This document shows, piece by piece, positions 1 through 12,383 of a DNA stretch of 64,000 nt. Position numbers and translations under genes: made by a program. Origin of the DNA: Cucumis sativus (Eukaryota; Streptophyta; Magnoliopsida; Cucurbitales; Cucurbitaceae); NCBI RefSeq assembly GCF_000004075.3, contig NC_026655.2, positions 26,955,489 through 27,019,488 of the forward strand, written 5' to 3'. The notes under the pieces are model-generated. The model was not told the DNA's origin. It did no database searches and saw nothing but the letters and a program-made list of their open reading frames with translations. Positions within the stretch are counted from its first letter, which is position 1, and each line of letters begins with the position of its first letter.

Positions 1-2238
1 AGATCAGAAGTTGTTGGGATCGATTTGTGTCATTCTATCTGAGTTCCTCAAGGATTTGGTTGCAGTCCAGTTACTCCAACACTCAGTCACCGCTCCTCAC
101 TGTTTCGAAGTCGCATTGTCATTAGTCTTGCTCTTTTCCTGATCATTACAGCTCGAATCTAAGATTAGGGGTAAGTTAATTTCATTGTTTTAGTTGGTTT
201 TTTGTTTTTTTTGTTTTTAGATTTTTAAATACCCATTAAGTTTTGATTTGAATTAAACATTACCCGTAATGTTTCTTCTAGCTTTGGAGGTCTTTGGGTG
301 TTGTTTTTACATGTTTGAAACATAAATGGGTTAGGGGATCTTTGAAGTATTCAAAGTTAATTGGCCCATGTTGATATAATGGATCTAAACCTAAAAAATC
401 ATCCATAGTTAAAATAAAAGTGTATGGGACTATGAGACCTAGCTACTAAGATTGACTTAAGTTGGATGCTTAAGGTGCTAAGAGTTAAGTTCGAAGATAA
501 GGGTCCAAAAGTGAATTTCTAGCCTAAATTAAAGCATGTGGGGAATGATATAAATTTAATAAAGAAAGTAGAAATTTGACCCATTGAACCATAAATAGCT
601 TGAGTTTTCATAAATGAAATGTTTGAGAGATAGTCGTGACATCTTGATATGTGAAGAAAACTGAAGGACATTGATCATCGTTTCAAGCCAAACTGTGGTG
701 GAGAAAGCGTATAATCTCGGAGGATCGAATTATTAACTGTGAGTGACTAATTTTCAAACTTTATTTATACATATATATGTTATTTTATGATATCGCTTGG
801 AAATTACCATGACTTAAACTTGTTATGACTACATTTTCATTTATGTTTAAACAATGTGTTTAATCATCATGATTTTAAGAATGTGTATGACTTGAATTTT
901 ATAAAAATGTGTTTCAAGTTTCTAATTGTACTTTGATTTTTAAAATATGAATATATAATTGATGTTTATGATGAACGAGAAGGTGATTTCCCTAAAGCTA
1001 CGTGAATGTGTTTCCGTAGCGCCACCTATAGTTGTCAGGGGGTTCCAAGGCTGAAAGAGGTCGTGATCGAAAATCCAAGAACCTAGGCCTAGGTAAGAAT
1101 ATGAATGAAGAATTGTGATATAGTTTCTGGCCTAGCTTAACCCATGGTGGGTGGCTCTATTTGCACATAGGAGTAGATATGAAGATTGTTATCGTGGTAG
1201 GTGCTAAGTATGCATGAACTTAGTTTGACCGTGTGTTTTCTTGTGGACATGGATCACGAGTGATCTATTCTCGACAGTGTATTTGGTATGTTATCATGGT
1301 GGAATCGGATGATGTTGTTAGTGTGCTAGGTGTTAATCATGCGTGAGCTCAGTTTGGCCGCATGTTTCCTTGTGAGAATGGATTACGTGTGAGCTATTCT
1401 TGATCGTGTATTTAGTATTCTATCATGCATGGTTGGATTGGATGGAGGTTGCTATTGTGGTGGGTACTAAATATGTGTGAGCTAGTTTTGGTTGCATGGT
1501 TTCTTGATCACGTGTGAGCTATTTTTTTGTCGTATATTTAGGCTCCTTGCCATGGTTGGATTGGATACAAGTTTGTTGGCTTGACAATTGTGAATTATTG
1601 TATTATGTGATGACGGCGTTTTAATTATTATTTCATTATCGTCACATATTTACACATTTTTAGCATGTTTTATGAACTTCTATTTCTAAAAACTTGTCAC
1701 TCGTTGAGTTTTTAGCTCACATTTTCAATGTTTTCTCCCCTCCCCCCTCTGCTAGTAGCGATCAAAGATCAAGCATTGATTGAACCCCTTATAACAATTT
1801 GTAGATCTTCATTTTTATATGTATATAGTTAACTTTTGTATTGCATCATGGGGTAGTTAGATATGTAGCAAGAGTGACGCTAAGAACATGTGTTTTGAGA
1901 GATCCCTCGTTAGATTGAAATCATGTTATATGTAATATCTAGCTAGTTTGAATTTTTAACTCTGTTTGAAACTCTGAAATCGTTTGGATGAGTGTATGTG
2001 GTGACACATATTTGTTGTGGTGTGAAATCTTATGTTTGTTTAATATACATAAATAAGTGAAAATCTCATTTTCAGGTTTGACTAACTCATATTTTTAGGG
2101 GAGATGCTATCAAAATTTATGTAGAATTAATTTCATAATATGTGTTCCATAAAAGTTTAAGTTGGAGAAAGTTGTTTTCAAAGGTGTTTTCATATCACGA
2201 TCTAGGTTAGAGAAGAAAACCTAAAACCGGGTGTGACA
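1..2238 (+). mobile_element. LTR-type retrotransposon repeat, copy A, with internal ~130-bp sub-repeats
   Basis: From about 813 to 2238 this sequence is clearly similar, in the same orientation, to 30203-31755. Both copies share a conserved block (A around 980-1170, B around 30420-30610), then a run of ~130-bp sub-repeats built round the phrases 'gtgctaagtatg', 'gagctcagtttg' and 'gtgtgagctattct'. Three sub-repeats are visible here between about 1195 and 1600. The copy ends in 'gggtgtgaca' at 2238, a plausible LTR 3' end (...CA). No gag or pol reading frame is visible, and the window edge cuts the left side. I read it as an LTR or non-coding part of a retroelement. That class is inferred from layout only; the repeat relationship is seen directly. 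Confidence 0.6.
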
Positions 2239-4180
2239 TTTTAATAAAAACATTTTTAGGGTTAAGGCTAATCTCTGGTGATCGTTGTCAACCAATCTTC
2301 GACCACCACCTCCGGTCACTCTACCAGCAAACTTTCAACAACCAAATCTAGTAATCGTCACCACCAATCAATCTTGAAAAATTTCAATAAAACATTTTTG
2401 GTGTATATAACAAACAAACAAAACTTATATACAATACCTTTAAAATGTGTTTTTATTTTAAAAAGTTTTTATCAAAAGTGTTTAAATAAAAATTAATTTT
2501 TGAAAAACCTTTTTATAAGTTTCTAAATACACTTTTAGTTTAATTATAATAATATTTTCTAAAATACACTTTCTTATGCTATTTTCTATGCAAAATTATT
2601 ATATCTACTTATTAATAGTCATATATGAAGATTGTAATTAAATTTATTAAATGAAGAAACTAATTAACAAGAATGAATTAAATCACTGGTCGATTTCTAT
2701 AAAATATGTTAAAATATAAAATTGTAGAAGACAATATTCATACCAACTAGTAATAAACTAGTTTGTATAAATGAGTGGAAGACACAATTCGAACTATATG
2801 TTTTTAAAAAATGACATTTCATATAATACTTTGCACCCAACCCAAAAATCGAATTATATAATAACTCATTTTGCACTTCAAACACTCCCTCACGTATTAG
2901 AGTGAACATGATATCTTTAGCATTAGCATGCAATTGTTCTTCTTTGCACAATTCTCATCTTCTATAAAGAAATTTATGATTGTTGCCTAGGCCAAATTTT
3001 AGCATCAACAAATTGATTATGGTTTATTTTTCCCCTTTTTTTTTTCTCTAATTGAAAATGTTTAGGTGCATATCTTGTGCTTGTTTTTATTTGTTACTTC
3101 TGCTCGCTAGCTGCATTAAGTATTAAGTTTTGTGTTGGGTTCTAACATTCAAATGGGACAATTAAGTATTGATTTCAAAAAAATTAGACCAAGAACAGCT
3201 CATTGATTATTGATTAAGACACACACACATATATATAAATTTACATTTCATTTGTTAATAAATTTTTCTAACATTTTAATTTGTATTTATTTTTAGTGTG
3301 AGATTTGGATAAAGCTTGTAGAGTATTAATTACAACACATGATAATAATGACAAAACTCACCATAGTTGAATAACGATGTGTAAATTGATGTATACTTAA
3401 CTCAACATTAAATATGATTGACAACATAGGTTTGAATGTATTATCGTTGCATCAAATCACAAATAACAAGTTGTCTAGCTATATAAAAAAAATCAACATG
3501 ACAATCTCCAATATTTAATGAAAGATAACTATTCATACAATAAACATCCTTTAGATATTAGTCTCTTCTTTTTATCCATAAATACAAAGTCAGCCTTACC
3601 CTAAGTTTATTAATTACAATTTGATGAACAAATTCTAGTTCAAACCAAATATCATTCATTACTTTTAACTATTATTATGAAATATTTTAAAAATCAAGTC
3701 AAGTGTATATCGATAAATATGGTTGAAAAACATTATTATATCGAATAGAAATGTCTAGATTTTAGTTAATGATAAATTTGACCACTTTTCATAACTATTT
3801 AGTTTTTTGTTTTTCAAATTCTTACCTACAACAATTCCAACGATGACAGATAGCAACATATATAATGGAGAGATTCACATTGGGGCTCAACCGTCAACGA
3901 CCATTCAATGTGATGGTACGGTGACACGACTCGGCTAGAAGCGGACAATAGGCATGGCTCTCCCAAATCTAACGCAATGTGATTGAGCAATGACGTGTAC
4001 TATGACTACTGAACTTATAATGTCTATAATTAGTGTATATTATTGATATAGAATCTAAAATTTTGTAAATAATTATTATTATAAACTGAACAATATATAT
4101 ATTTTGTGTTGATGAAATTGTAACTCCCTCAAGCACTATTCCTTTTTCTTTTTAAAATGCCTTATAAAACCCTCTCTCGT
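2239..4180. other. AT-rich intergenic stretch, no gene seen
   Basis: The short open frames here (72-80 codons) have no recognisable motif, splice context or coding-like composition. I see only AT-rich DNA with short A and T runs and a small CA/TA run near 3222-3236. Confidence 0.5.
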
Positions 4181-5230
4181 TTCATCCTTCACATCAAATC
4201 TCTCTCCCTCCCTCCCTCTCTCTCTCACTATAAATATAATATTCAATTTCATTTCATTTCTTGATCGTCACATCAACAACCCTCAAGAATCCTCTTTTCC
4301 TTTGTTTCCTTAATTTAATTTTAATCTCTCACTGCCATTGGCGGCGGCGGCGACACACCCTCTCCGGCAAGATGACCGATTCCTTTTAGCTCTTCCAATC
4401 AGTCTAATGTCTTTAATTATTCAAGTTTCCAAAGGTTTTCATCTACCACTCACTACGTTTTCCTTTTTAATTCCAATTTCCTTAATTTTTTTATTCTATT
4501 ATTGCTATCAGTATATCTATATGTATCTTTTGAAAATATTACTTACTTTCTAATTTTTGTATCATTTTTTGTTTATTTTTCAATTCAAGAATTACCTGTT
4601 TTAATCATTTTCCAACTTTCTTTTGGTAGTCTTGACTCTTTTTCTTGATTAATTACGTCCTACAATTTTTGTTTGTTTGATTTTGATTAATATCTGTTCT
4701 TTTTTCATGATTTTTTTTAAAAAAGTTGTAGTTTGTATGAGATTATATTAGATTACTATAATCTTGATACAAGAATTGCAAACGATTAAGTTTCTTACAA
4801 AATATCAAGAAAGGAAAAAAGAAAAAGAAAAATCTAGGGTCTAGGGTTTATGTTATGAATCATTTCTTTAATCCATCAATTTATTTTTTCTTTCATTTTC
4901 CTTCAAATTCTAGGGGTTTTAATTAGGTAAAGTAATGTGAAATTAATCTTCTACTTAGTTTGGGAAATTGTTGCATCTAAAGGGAGTTGCAAGAAGGTTT
5001 TAAATGGTTTACAAAGAGATATAGCAACAATAGGTTTTGAATTTGATCAATGCACTTTGTTTAATAATACTCTTTCATTTTAACATCAAAGGAAAGAATA
5101 TAATTTTCAAAGTTATTGTTGCTTCATCATGATTTCATTTTCTTTAGGTACCAATAAATTATGGCCAAGAAGTGGTTTATCAAACATTTTATCTATTTGC
5201 ACGACGACGTAGGTGAACGGTACACACTCA
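4181..5230 (+). promoter_or_regulatory. Candidate promoter and CT-rich leader of an unidentified transcript
   Basis: A CT-rich microsatellite at about 4199-4226 runs into a good TATA box, TATAAATA at 4229-4236. After it comes a leader-like stretch and a GC-richer patch at 4334-4370 (ggcggcggcggcgacacacc) that stands out from its surroundings. An ATG at 4371 opens a five-codon frame only. A second ATG near 5161 also gives only a short peptide. This looks like the start of a transcript, perhaps a non-coding RNA, but no long frame follows, so its product is unknown. Confidence 0.3.
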
Positions 5231-5799
5231 TTTTTTAACTCTACAAGTATATATTTTCAATCTCAACTCTAAGGTGGTGTTATTTTAGTAACTTTGTAAT
5301 TTAACTAGTTATATACTATGCATATTTAGCTAGGAAACATCAATCTACCCTATTTATTTTTTCAAGAAAATAGTGCTCTTATATTATGATTAAGAATTTA
5401 GGGTTAGAAGCAATTATTTATCTAATATATACATTATTCTAATTAAATTAGGATGTCAAAGTTTGAGACATAAGGTTGGTGCTTATGCTGGTACAAGAAA
5501 TTGTGATATAAATTATTTTTATTATTTAAAGGAAATAGTATGTATTGTACCTCTCTATTAAGTTAAAGTTAAGAGGTAGGTAATTTATGTGAGTAGATTG
5601 AGGTTTAATTTAGACTATTATTCTTTTAGTCAATAGTAAAAATACTATAAGAATTATTTATTGATAAGGACATATTCTATGTTTTATAGGATACAAGAAG
5701 CTGGTAGGATACAAAAACTCTATCTAATGCCAATATGGATAAAACAACATACATATTTTAATCTATATAAGGTGGAGATGTGTGAGGAGGGACAAGGTT

Positions 5800-6069
5800 G
5801 GTAAAAAAAAAAGAGGAGGAATAAGGAAGGAAAAAAAGAAAAAAAAAAGAGGAATAAGGAAGGGGAAAAAAAGAAAAAAAAAAGAGGAATAAGGAAGTAA
5901 AAAAAAAAGGAAAAAAAGGAAAAAAAAAAGGAGGAATAAGGAAGGAAAAAAAGAAAAAAATTAAATAGGAGGAATAAGAAAGGGAAAAAAGAAAAAAAAA
6001 AGAGGAATAAGGAAGGAAACAAAAGAAAAAAAAAAGAGGAATAAGGAAGGAAAAAAAAGAAAAAAAATA
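5800..6069 (+). repeat. Polypurine tandem repeat (about 270 bp)
   Basis: The + strand is almost pure A and G for about 270 bases. It is built from about seven imperfect units of 30-47 bp, each starting with ggaataagga (or a close variant) followed by A-rich purine runs. The 100-codon minus-strand frame through it (Phe/Leu/Ser-rich) is low-complexity translation of the polypyrimidine strand, not a gene. Confidence 0.85.
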
Positions 6070-7149
6070 GTAGATTGTAAAAATAAGCTTTTGCCCATAT
6101 ATGTTTAATTATCCTTTTAGAAATTCCTTTTAGTGGTTGAGAATTTTAAATTGGTTTTATATTTTTTCTAATAAAAATTGAATTGAATTTGAAGAAAAAT
6201 TGTGTTTGTTTGTTTTTTGGTTTTGTCTTTTTTTTTTTTTTTTTTTTTTTTTTGTAATTTAACAAAACTTTTATTTTAAGGGCTTCCTTTGATAGAGTTG
6301 AGAAATCGTAAAATTCTCTCATATTCTTGAGGTGAAATTTTTTTTATTTGACCCTCTTTTTGGAACCAATAAAGTTTAACAACTGATTTTATTTTTTTTA
6401 TTTGATATATAAAACGAGGAAGGATTTGAAATTAATATATTTTATGTTGTGCATTTGGAAGATCATTGAAAACGAAAACAATAATGAATGTATTTAATTA
6501 TGGTATTCTTAATTTTCAAAATGTAAAAAAATTAATTTACCTCTTCCATCCTATAAATTTTTTGCAAAAGAAACCAAAAAATGAGGTTCTAAATAGTGGG
6601 TCAAAATATTCTAATATAGCCAAAATTAATGGATTGATTCTACTTATTTGAAAAATCATGACTTCAATGTTGAAGAAATGATATATAAAATAAGACATTG
6701 TTTTTAGACAATTCAAGTTAGATTTTAACATACATTTCCATGTAGATTTTGAAACAACTCTCTCCCAAAAAAATATTGGTTTGTTAGACGATGGATGCTT
6801 TGACTGTTGTTTATGTATATGAATTAGTGCTCCAACTTGGTTTTCTTTCTTTGTTGAGCATTCTGGTGGAGTTCTATGGGCTTCCAGCTCTCTCAAGCTA
6901 AATACCTTAGACTTCAAAACCCTAGTGCATTTGTCTTTACTTCATTTCAATGCTATAATGCTAAATTTGTCTACTGCCATAATTCATGCATGCATTTTTG
7001 TGTCTCCTTTTCTATCTTTTTAGTTTGTGCTAAATTGGTGTGTACCCTTTTGATAACTATAGATAAATGACTACTTTGAAAAAATAGAAAAAACAGCAAA
7101 TACACTCTATGATCTCTCAATCTCTTGCCACATAACTTTTCTTCACTAT
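6070..7149. other. AT-rich intergenic stretch with a T-run, no gene seen
   Basis: It holds a poly-T run at about 6229-6253 and short open frames on both strands (for example 6537-6917 minus) without recognisable features. Confidence 0.45.
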
Positions 7150-8070
7150 CTATTCATCTCAAAGGAAGGGTGGTGAGCAGGAGAAGGAGGTGAGGCTAAA
7201 ATAGATAGAAAAAGTCTTAGATGAAGATGAAGGAGTAGCACAAGGAGAGAAACCTGGGTGAATATGACAGGTGTGATAGAGGGAAAATGAACCAGCTGAT
7301 CAAAAGTTTCAGTTTTCTTTAGTTACAACAGTACTAGAAAATGGAAAGACGGTGACTCTTACCAAGTTGACAGGCATTCCAAAAAATACTGACATGGACC
7401 GAAGGCAAGTGACATTTAGAAAAAGCATACGGTGTTTAAAACAGAAGCGCTGCTGGATGGACCCAACCGAAGATGCCAAGTTGGAGTGTTGTTGACGGTA
7501 GACAAAAGAAAAAAAGACAGCAGCCCGTGGAGAAGAAGGAAGATGAAGTAGAGGGACTGGTGGGGACTGTAACTTATATAAGCCATCTTCAAGAGTGCCC
7601 CGAAGGAGAATCCTCTGGGATTGGAGATCCTCACAAGGAAGAAAGAAGCGTAAAATTGATCAACAAAAGCTTTATTATCATTGCGAAGTGCAGCAATACT
7701 AATAAGACGACGTTTAGAGATAGCTGGAGTACGTAAGACATGCATGCATGTGGAAGAAAAATGGGTATTTTGAAAGAAGGAAGATAAAGATAAGCAATGG
7801 AAGAGATGGGAATTTGCGTAACCATTACCAACAGTCACTTTGCTCACTACCTTGATAAGGTGTAGAATTGTAGAAGAACTGGGAGGCATCGGTTGATAGA
7901 TGATGTGTAGATCCGGAATTCATAAACCAGCCTTCATGCGGATGCTGGAAGAAATCAGAGTGCGCAAAGAGGAGTTGTCAAGTTTAGGGGTAGGAGTAAG
8001 AGGTTGGACAAAGGATAGATATAGATATATTTGTGGGCTTTCTCAATGATGCTTCAGCCCAGCTAAATTA
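7150..8070 (-). mobile_element. Ty1/copia retrotransposon remnant (protease to GAG-pre-integrase region)
   Basis: Read on the minus strand, this region carries decayed landmarks of a copia polyprotein in the right order. Around 7920-7950 there is a protease-start-like stretch (the family motif is D-S/T-G-A/S-T-H-H) with 'NSGSTHHL'. It is followed by 'STPYQG', then 'LRTPAISKR', 'ASFFLV' and 'TWHLRLG', the typical GAG-pre-integrase core, and near 7370 'CQLGKSHRLPF', the zinc-knuckle end before the integrase core. The pieces fall in several frames, so the copy is frameshifted. Reverse transcriptase, RNase H and both LTRs are missing. The longest open piece is 7416-7889. The family call rests on remembered copia motifs and is fairly firm; the edges are approximate. 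Confidence 0.75.
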
Positions 8071-8388
8071 AGGGGGCCTTATACAATTTTAATTCAAAGT
8101 TTCAATCACTATCTAGAGAGGATGACATGCACAAATCGAGAAATGGTCGAGATTTTCTTAAGTACTTATAAAAGAAGAGTTAAACATATTTGTAGACATA
8201 CTTGGTAGACACGTGTATCTCCCTAATTGGTGGATTTTGATTGACATATTTGTTTTTAGTTTTAAAAAAAATACCATTTGAAGCGGATGATGAAGCAATA
8301 AAAATGGATCGGGAAGAAATTAAAACAAACAATGTAGAATTTAGAGGGCATTTATTATATTCATTCAAAACTCTTAAACTGAATTTAT

Positions 8389-8428
8389 ATATATATAAAT
8401 AGAGAGAGAGAGAGAGAGAGAGAGAGTT
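8389..8428 (+). promoter_or_regulatory. TATA-like box and (AG)n leader of the phytocyanin gene
   Basis: A TATATAAAT string ends at 8399 and runs directly into an (AG)n microsatellite up to about 8427. The ATG of the phytocyanin gene lies 160-200 bp downstream, a normal plant spacing if the AG run sits in the 5' UTR. Confidence 0.45.
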
Positions 8429-8589
8429 ATATCATCCAAATTGTATGTTTCTCTCAACCTCCATTGCATGAAAATGCATCACATTTTTGTTCTACCTTTC
8501 AAAAACACATTTTTTGCCCTTTTCTCCCTTCTTTTTTAAGCTTCTCCCCCTTCCTTCTTCGATTTTAATTCATTCAAACGGTTGAAGAA

Positions 8590-9786
8590 ATGTTCGGGAT
8601 GGCGGCAGAGGCAATGATCGTCATGACAGTGGTGATGGTGGTCGGGTGGTTGTTATCTGGAGTTGAGGGTAAACAGCCGGTGTTGCATAACGTTGGAGGA
8701 GGAAAGTATACTTGGACAACTAATATTAACTTCACTGATTGGTCCATTCATGACCACTTTTATGTTGGCGATTGGCTTTGTAAGTTTTTTCCCCTTTAAA
8801 TTTGGCTAATGACATTGTGTTGTCTAAGTAAAGGCTAGAAAGTGGTATGTTTTTCATAAATAGTTTTTTTTACAATAACTATATATTATGCCAAATAGTA
8901 CTGAATGAAGCTGAGTTCAAGAACTTTTTCATATAGGGTTAAGAAGTTAAATATTTTGGCATAAATTATCCCACTTGCAAGGTAAAATTTGTTTTTCACC
9001 TAAAGCTTGTATTTAAGTAATCATTAATTTTGAGTTCTTACTCCATTTCTTCCATTTGGGTTTTCATCACTTTTTCAATAGTTTAATCTCATTTTTGTTG
9101 CTCTCACAACTCTTTTACAAACAACATTTGATCATTAAAGTCAAAAGGAAATCTCACATCTTGATTATTTAAGTTCTTATTTAATGTCATGATTTATTAT
9201 CAAAATTCAAACGTGTATTGTAAAGACTACAGGCCAAATTATTAAATTAAAAAACGTGAGTGTGAAAATGTTATTAAGAGGAAGATTTGAACTTGTGATT
9301 ACTCCTAATAAAGCTTATAATTAGTTATATATTGATTATGTTAATACAAACTTTTGTGACGTTTCTAACTTTTTTTGTTTTTTAGATTTTGGATTCGATA
9401 AACATATCTACAACGTGTTAGAAGTGAACAAAACGAGTTACGAGAATTGCAACGAGAAGGATTTCATTTTCAACATAACAAAGGGAGGAAGAGATGTGTT
9501 CAATCTAACAGAAGCAAAGACATATTATTTTCTAAGTGGAAGAGGATTTTGCTTTCAAGGAATGAAAGTTGCTGTTTTTGTTGAAGAATACTCTCCTCCT
9601 CCTTCCACTATAATTTCATCACCAAATTTACCCAAAGATAATTCCAATCTTTCTCCATCTTTAAAGCCATTATTAATACCTTTCTCCTTCTTCCTATTAA
9701 TTGCTCAATATTTCCTCCATGAGACTAATCCTTTCTTTTCTAAATTAGGGTTTATCGATACATTTATTTATATTTTAAATAATTAA
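8590..9786 (+). CDS. Early nodulin-like phytocyanin (ENODL), non-copper-binding type
   Basis: The model has two exons, 8590-8779 and 9386-9786, joined across a 606-bp GT-AG intron (donor gtaagt, acceptor ttttag), giving 196 aa. The intron sits at the DWL/YF junction, the usual phytocyanin position. Residues 1-27 are a hydrophobic signal peptide, and 28-130 form the plastocyanin-like domain with the W-x6-F-x-VGD core. Cys85 and Cys119 would make the conserved disulfide. The copper-ligand His that normally precedes the second Cys is Phe118 (GFCFQGMK), so copper binding is not expected, as in ENODL proteins. A Pro/Ser-rich linker (133-160) is followed by a hydrophobic segment at about 164-178 that could be a GPI signal. 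Unusually, about 18 more residues follow that segment, so GPI anchoring is uncertain. The likely role is a cell-surface arabinogalactan-type protein; its partner is unknown. Confidence 0.85.
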
Positions 9787-10964
9787 TTAGGGCTAAAATT
9801 AGGGGTTAGCTTTGCTTGGGTTTGAATCCTTTAACTTCTCACTATGATTCTAGTTTAAGTTTTGTGTTAAAGGAATGATAAAATAAATTTGAAGTTAACT
9901 ATAGTTAGTCATTAGGGTAGAGCTAGTAGCTGGTTGAAAGTTTCAACTTTGACTTGTTTGAAATTTGTAATTGGAGTATTGTTAGAAGAAATTGGTGTGA
10001 AATAAAGTACTTTTTTCACATTAGTATTTACTTTTGTTTACAAGTAAAAAGTTAGGGAATATATATTCGTTTGGTTCTAATATATTGTGTTGTGAATGAA
10101 GACAAACCATGCTTGATGCGATAAATAATGTCACGTTGTTTACTTATTTGATCATTTATGTTAGAAATGATAGTTAAAATGAGTTTAATTCAATAATATA
10201 TAATTGACCTAATTTATTTTATTAGATGTCACAAATTTGATTCTACAAATATATAGTAGATTGACCTAAGAACCTTGATAAATATTCCAAAGAAGTCTAA
10301 CCACTTTTAAGAATTGTATTAATTACTAGCTAGGTCATTTAGTACCTTTAGGAAAAGAATAATTTAATTTCTATTTGACCTAGCTAACATGTGTGACAAA
10401 TAAATACATGTAAAATTAGTTCCCTATTGATAACTCCAAGAATTGTATATATATAAAGCAAAATGATATTTGGCTTATTTAAAGATTTATAATTATTCAA
10501 ACGTATTTTTATTAGTAAATGAGTCCTCAATTAATTATTAATTCAATATTTGCATGTGGTATATTAAATAATATATAGATGGTATGAATATTTTCTAAGT
10601 TATTTGAACACACATAAATTAATAATTAAGATTACTGGGTCTATTATCTATTCTATTTCAATTGTTTTGGTGTTTTAAATTAAGAAGAAGAATGTTCAAA
10701 CTTAGCTCATATATACTATGTCGTATAAGTCATTTTAAAAATTGATAGTTGGATATCTTATCTTACAATTTCAAGAGAAAATATTTCTAAGATTTTCATC
10801 AATTTAGTTTCGATGACCTTTTTTATGTTGTTTTATATCTAATAAATGGAATAGACGATTATGAACCTCAAACCTCAAGGAGTATGAGTTTGTAACAGCT
10901 CATCATAATGCTCATTTTTGTTTGTTTGTTTTTTGACCAATGTTTCTTGTGAAACTATGGAAAA
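9787..10964. other. Phytocyanin 3' flank and AT-rich spacer
   Basis: The first 200-300 bp probably hold the 3' UTR of the phytocyanin gene; an aataaa-like string occurs near 10001. I see no other gene. Confidence 0.45.
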
Positions 10965-11999
10965 CTTAAATAGTACTTCAATTGATGGAAAACTTAAATT
11001 CTTGCTTATGAATTTTCTTGACATAAATTTCTTGTGATAAGGTTGGTGTTATTACATGATTGTCTAGTGATAGTTTTTAAGATTATTGTACTTCACATTT
11101 TATAACAGGTTTATATAATAAATTGGATATTGTTTTTTTATTTAATAAAATATTTTTATTAGCACTTTCAATAACGTCGCAAAAGCATTGACTTTCTAAA
11201 TTAAAATTTGATTTTAATACATCACAAAACATGTTCATAATGATCACAAATGAACCTTTAGCAACAACATTAAGTGCCACTAAAACATCACCTTTAGAGA
11301 CAAGTGTACTATGCCACTGTAAAAATAAATAGTGACAAAACATATATTCCTAAAAAGAGTAACGCGCAAATGTCACCAAAGGTATACATTTTGTGGCACG
11401 TATTTGTTGCATCGTTGAAACTTTTAGCTACACAATACTACGACAGTCCTAATGACGAATGACTCAACATCGCTAATACTTTTAGCAGCATTTTTTAGTG
11501 ACATCTTTTGTGCACTACTAAAAGCTCAATTTCTTGTAATAAACGTATGATTTTTATTTGAATTTTTTTATTGTACGTGCAAGTGTCACTGAAAGTATAC
11601 TTTAAATTTAAATTTAATGCATACAAATGTAAATTCAACCGAGTTGTTATTGACTCAAGGCTAACCTTCTTCTAATAAAAGAGATGAGGTATTTGAAGGG
11701 AAGTGTGATAAATATTTAGTTTTTAAAAATTATGGTTTTTTTAAAAACCTTTTTCTCATAAAGTTTATTTATTTTCAACTAAATCTTGAATTCTTTAATT
11801 GAATTAAAAAATTACATTTTAATAAATAGCAAAATATTGAAACTATGTACAAAATATAACAAAATTCATCAAACATTTTATAATATTTTTAAACAATAAT
11901 TTTATATTTTGTAAATAGTTTCATTTTTTTTATCATTTATCACAGGTCTCCATTGATAAAATTAAAATGGCTAATTATAGAAAAAAAAAACTCCTAACT
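10965..11999 (+). repeat. Left copy of a ~1-kb direct repeat flanking the GH17 pseudogene
   Basis: It aligns along its length with 13754-14835 in the same orientation, from 'ttaaatagt' to the A-run before 'ctcctaact', with scattered substitutions and small indels. The 11340-11540 part has many short motifs such as 'cttttagc' and 'acatcgct' and ends in 'tttcttgtaat', resembling the subterminal region and degenerate end (tttcttgtagtg) of a CACTA transposon. No coding capacity is seen; the 86-codon minus frame at 11083-11343 has no recognisable feature. Confidence 0.75.
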
Positions 12000-12329
12000 A
12001 AACTCTATAGTTTGTGCCAAAAACATCTTTTAAGCTTTAAAAAATTTTAAAAATATCTAGAAATTTTTTTAAAATAGTAAATTTTATAAAATATTTATGA
12101 TATATAGCAAATTCTATTATAGGATTTATTTTATTAGAGTAGAGAAAAATGGAGGGTTGGAATTAGTTAAAGATCTTGTTAAATGATATTGGCTAAAAGT
12201 GAAAAAACGAAATATTTTTCATTGTAAATTGACAACGCATTTTGTCATATACGTGCAACAAATTAAAGTGCATTTATTTCAATTTTTTAGCCTACAAGGT
12301 TACAAACAAAACAAGATTTTGTAATCTAT

Positions 12330-12337
12330 TATATATA
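12330..12337 (+). promoter_or_regulatory. Relic TATA box of the GH17 pseudogene
   Basis: TATATATA lies 47 bp upstream of the relic ATG at 12384. That spacing suits a native promoter and argues against this copy being a promoterless retrocopy. Confidence 0.4.
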
Positions 12338-12383
12338 GAAACTGGACGTTCAAATCAATCAATCATCACATTTGGGGGAAAAA

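Noticed and set aside
5720-6022. 100-codon minus-strand frame, Phe/Leu/Ser-rich, looking like a membrane protein
   Set aside because: It is only the translation of the polypyrimidine strand of a simple repeat.
7473-7736. Plus-strand 87-codon frame as a gene
   Set aside because: It is antisense to the copia polyprotein remnant.
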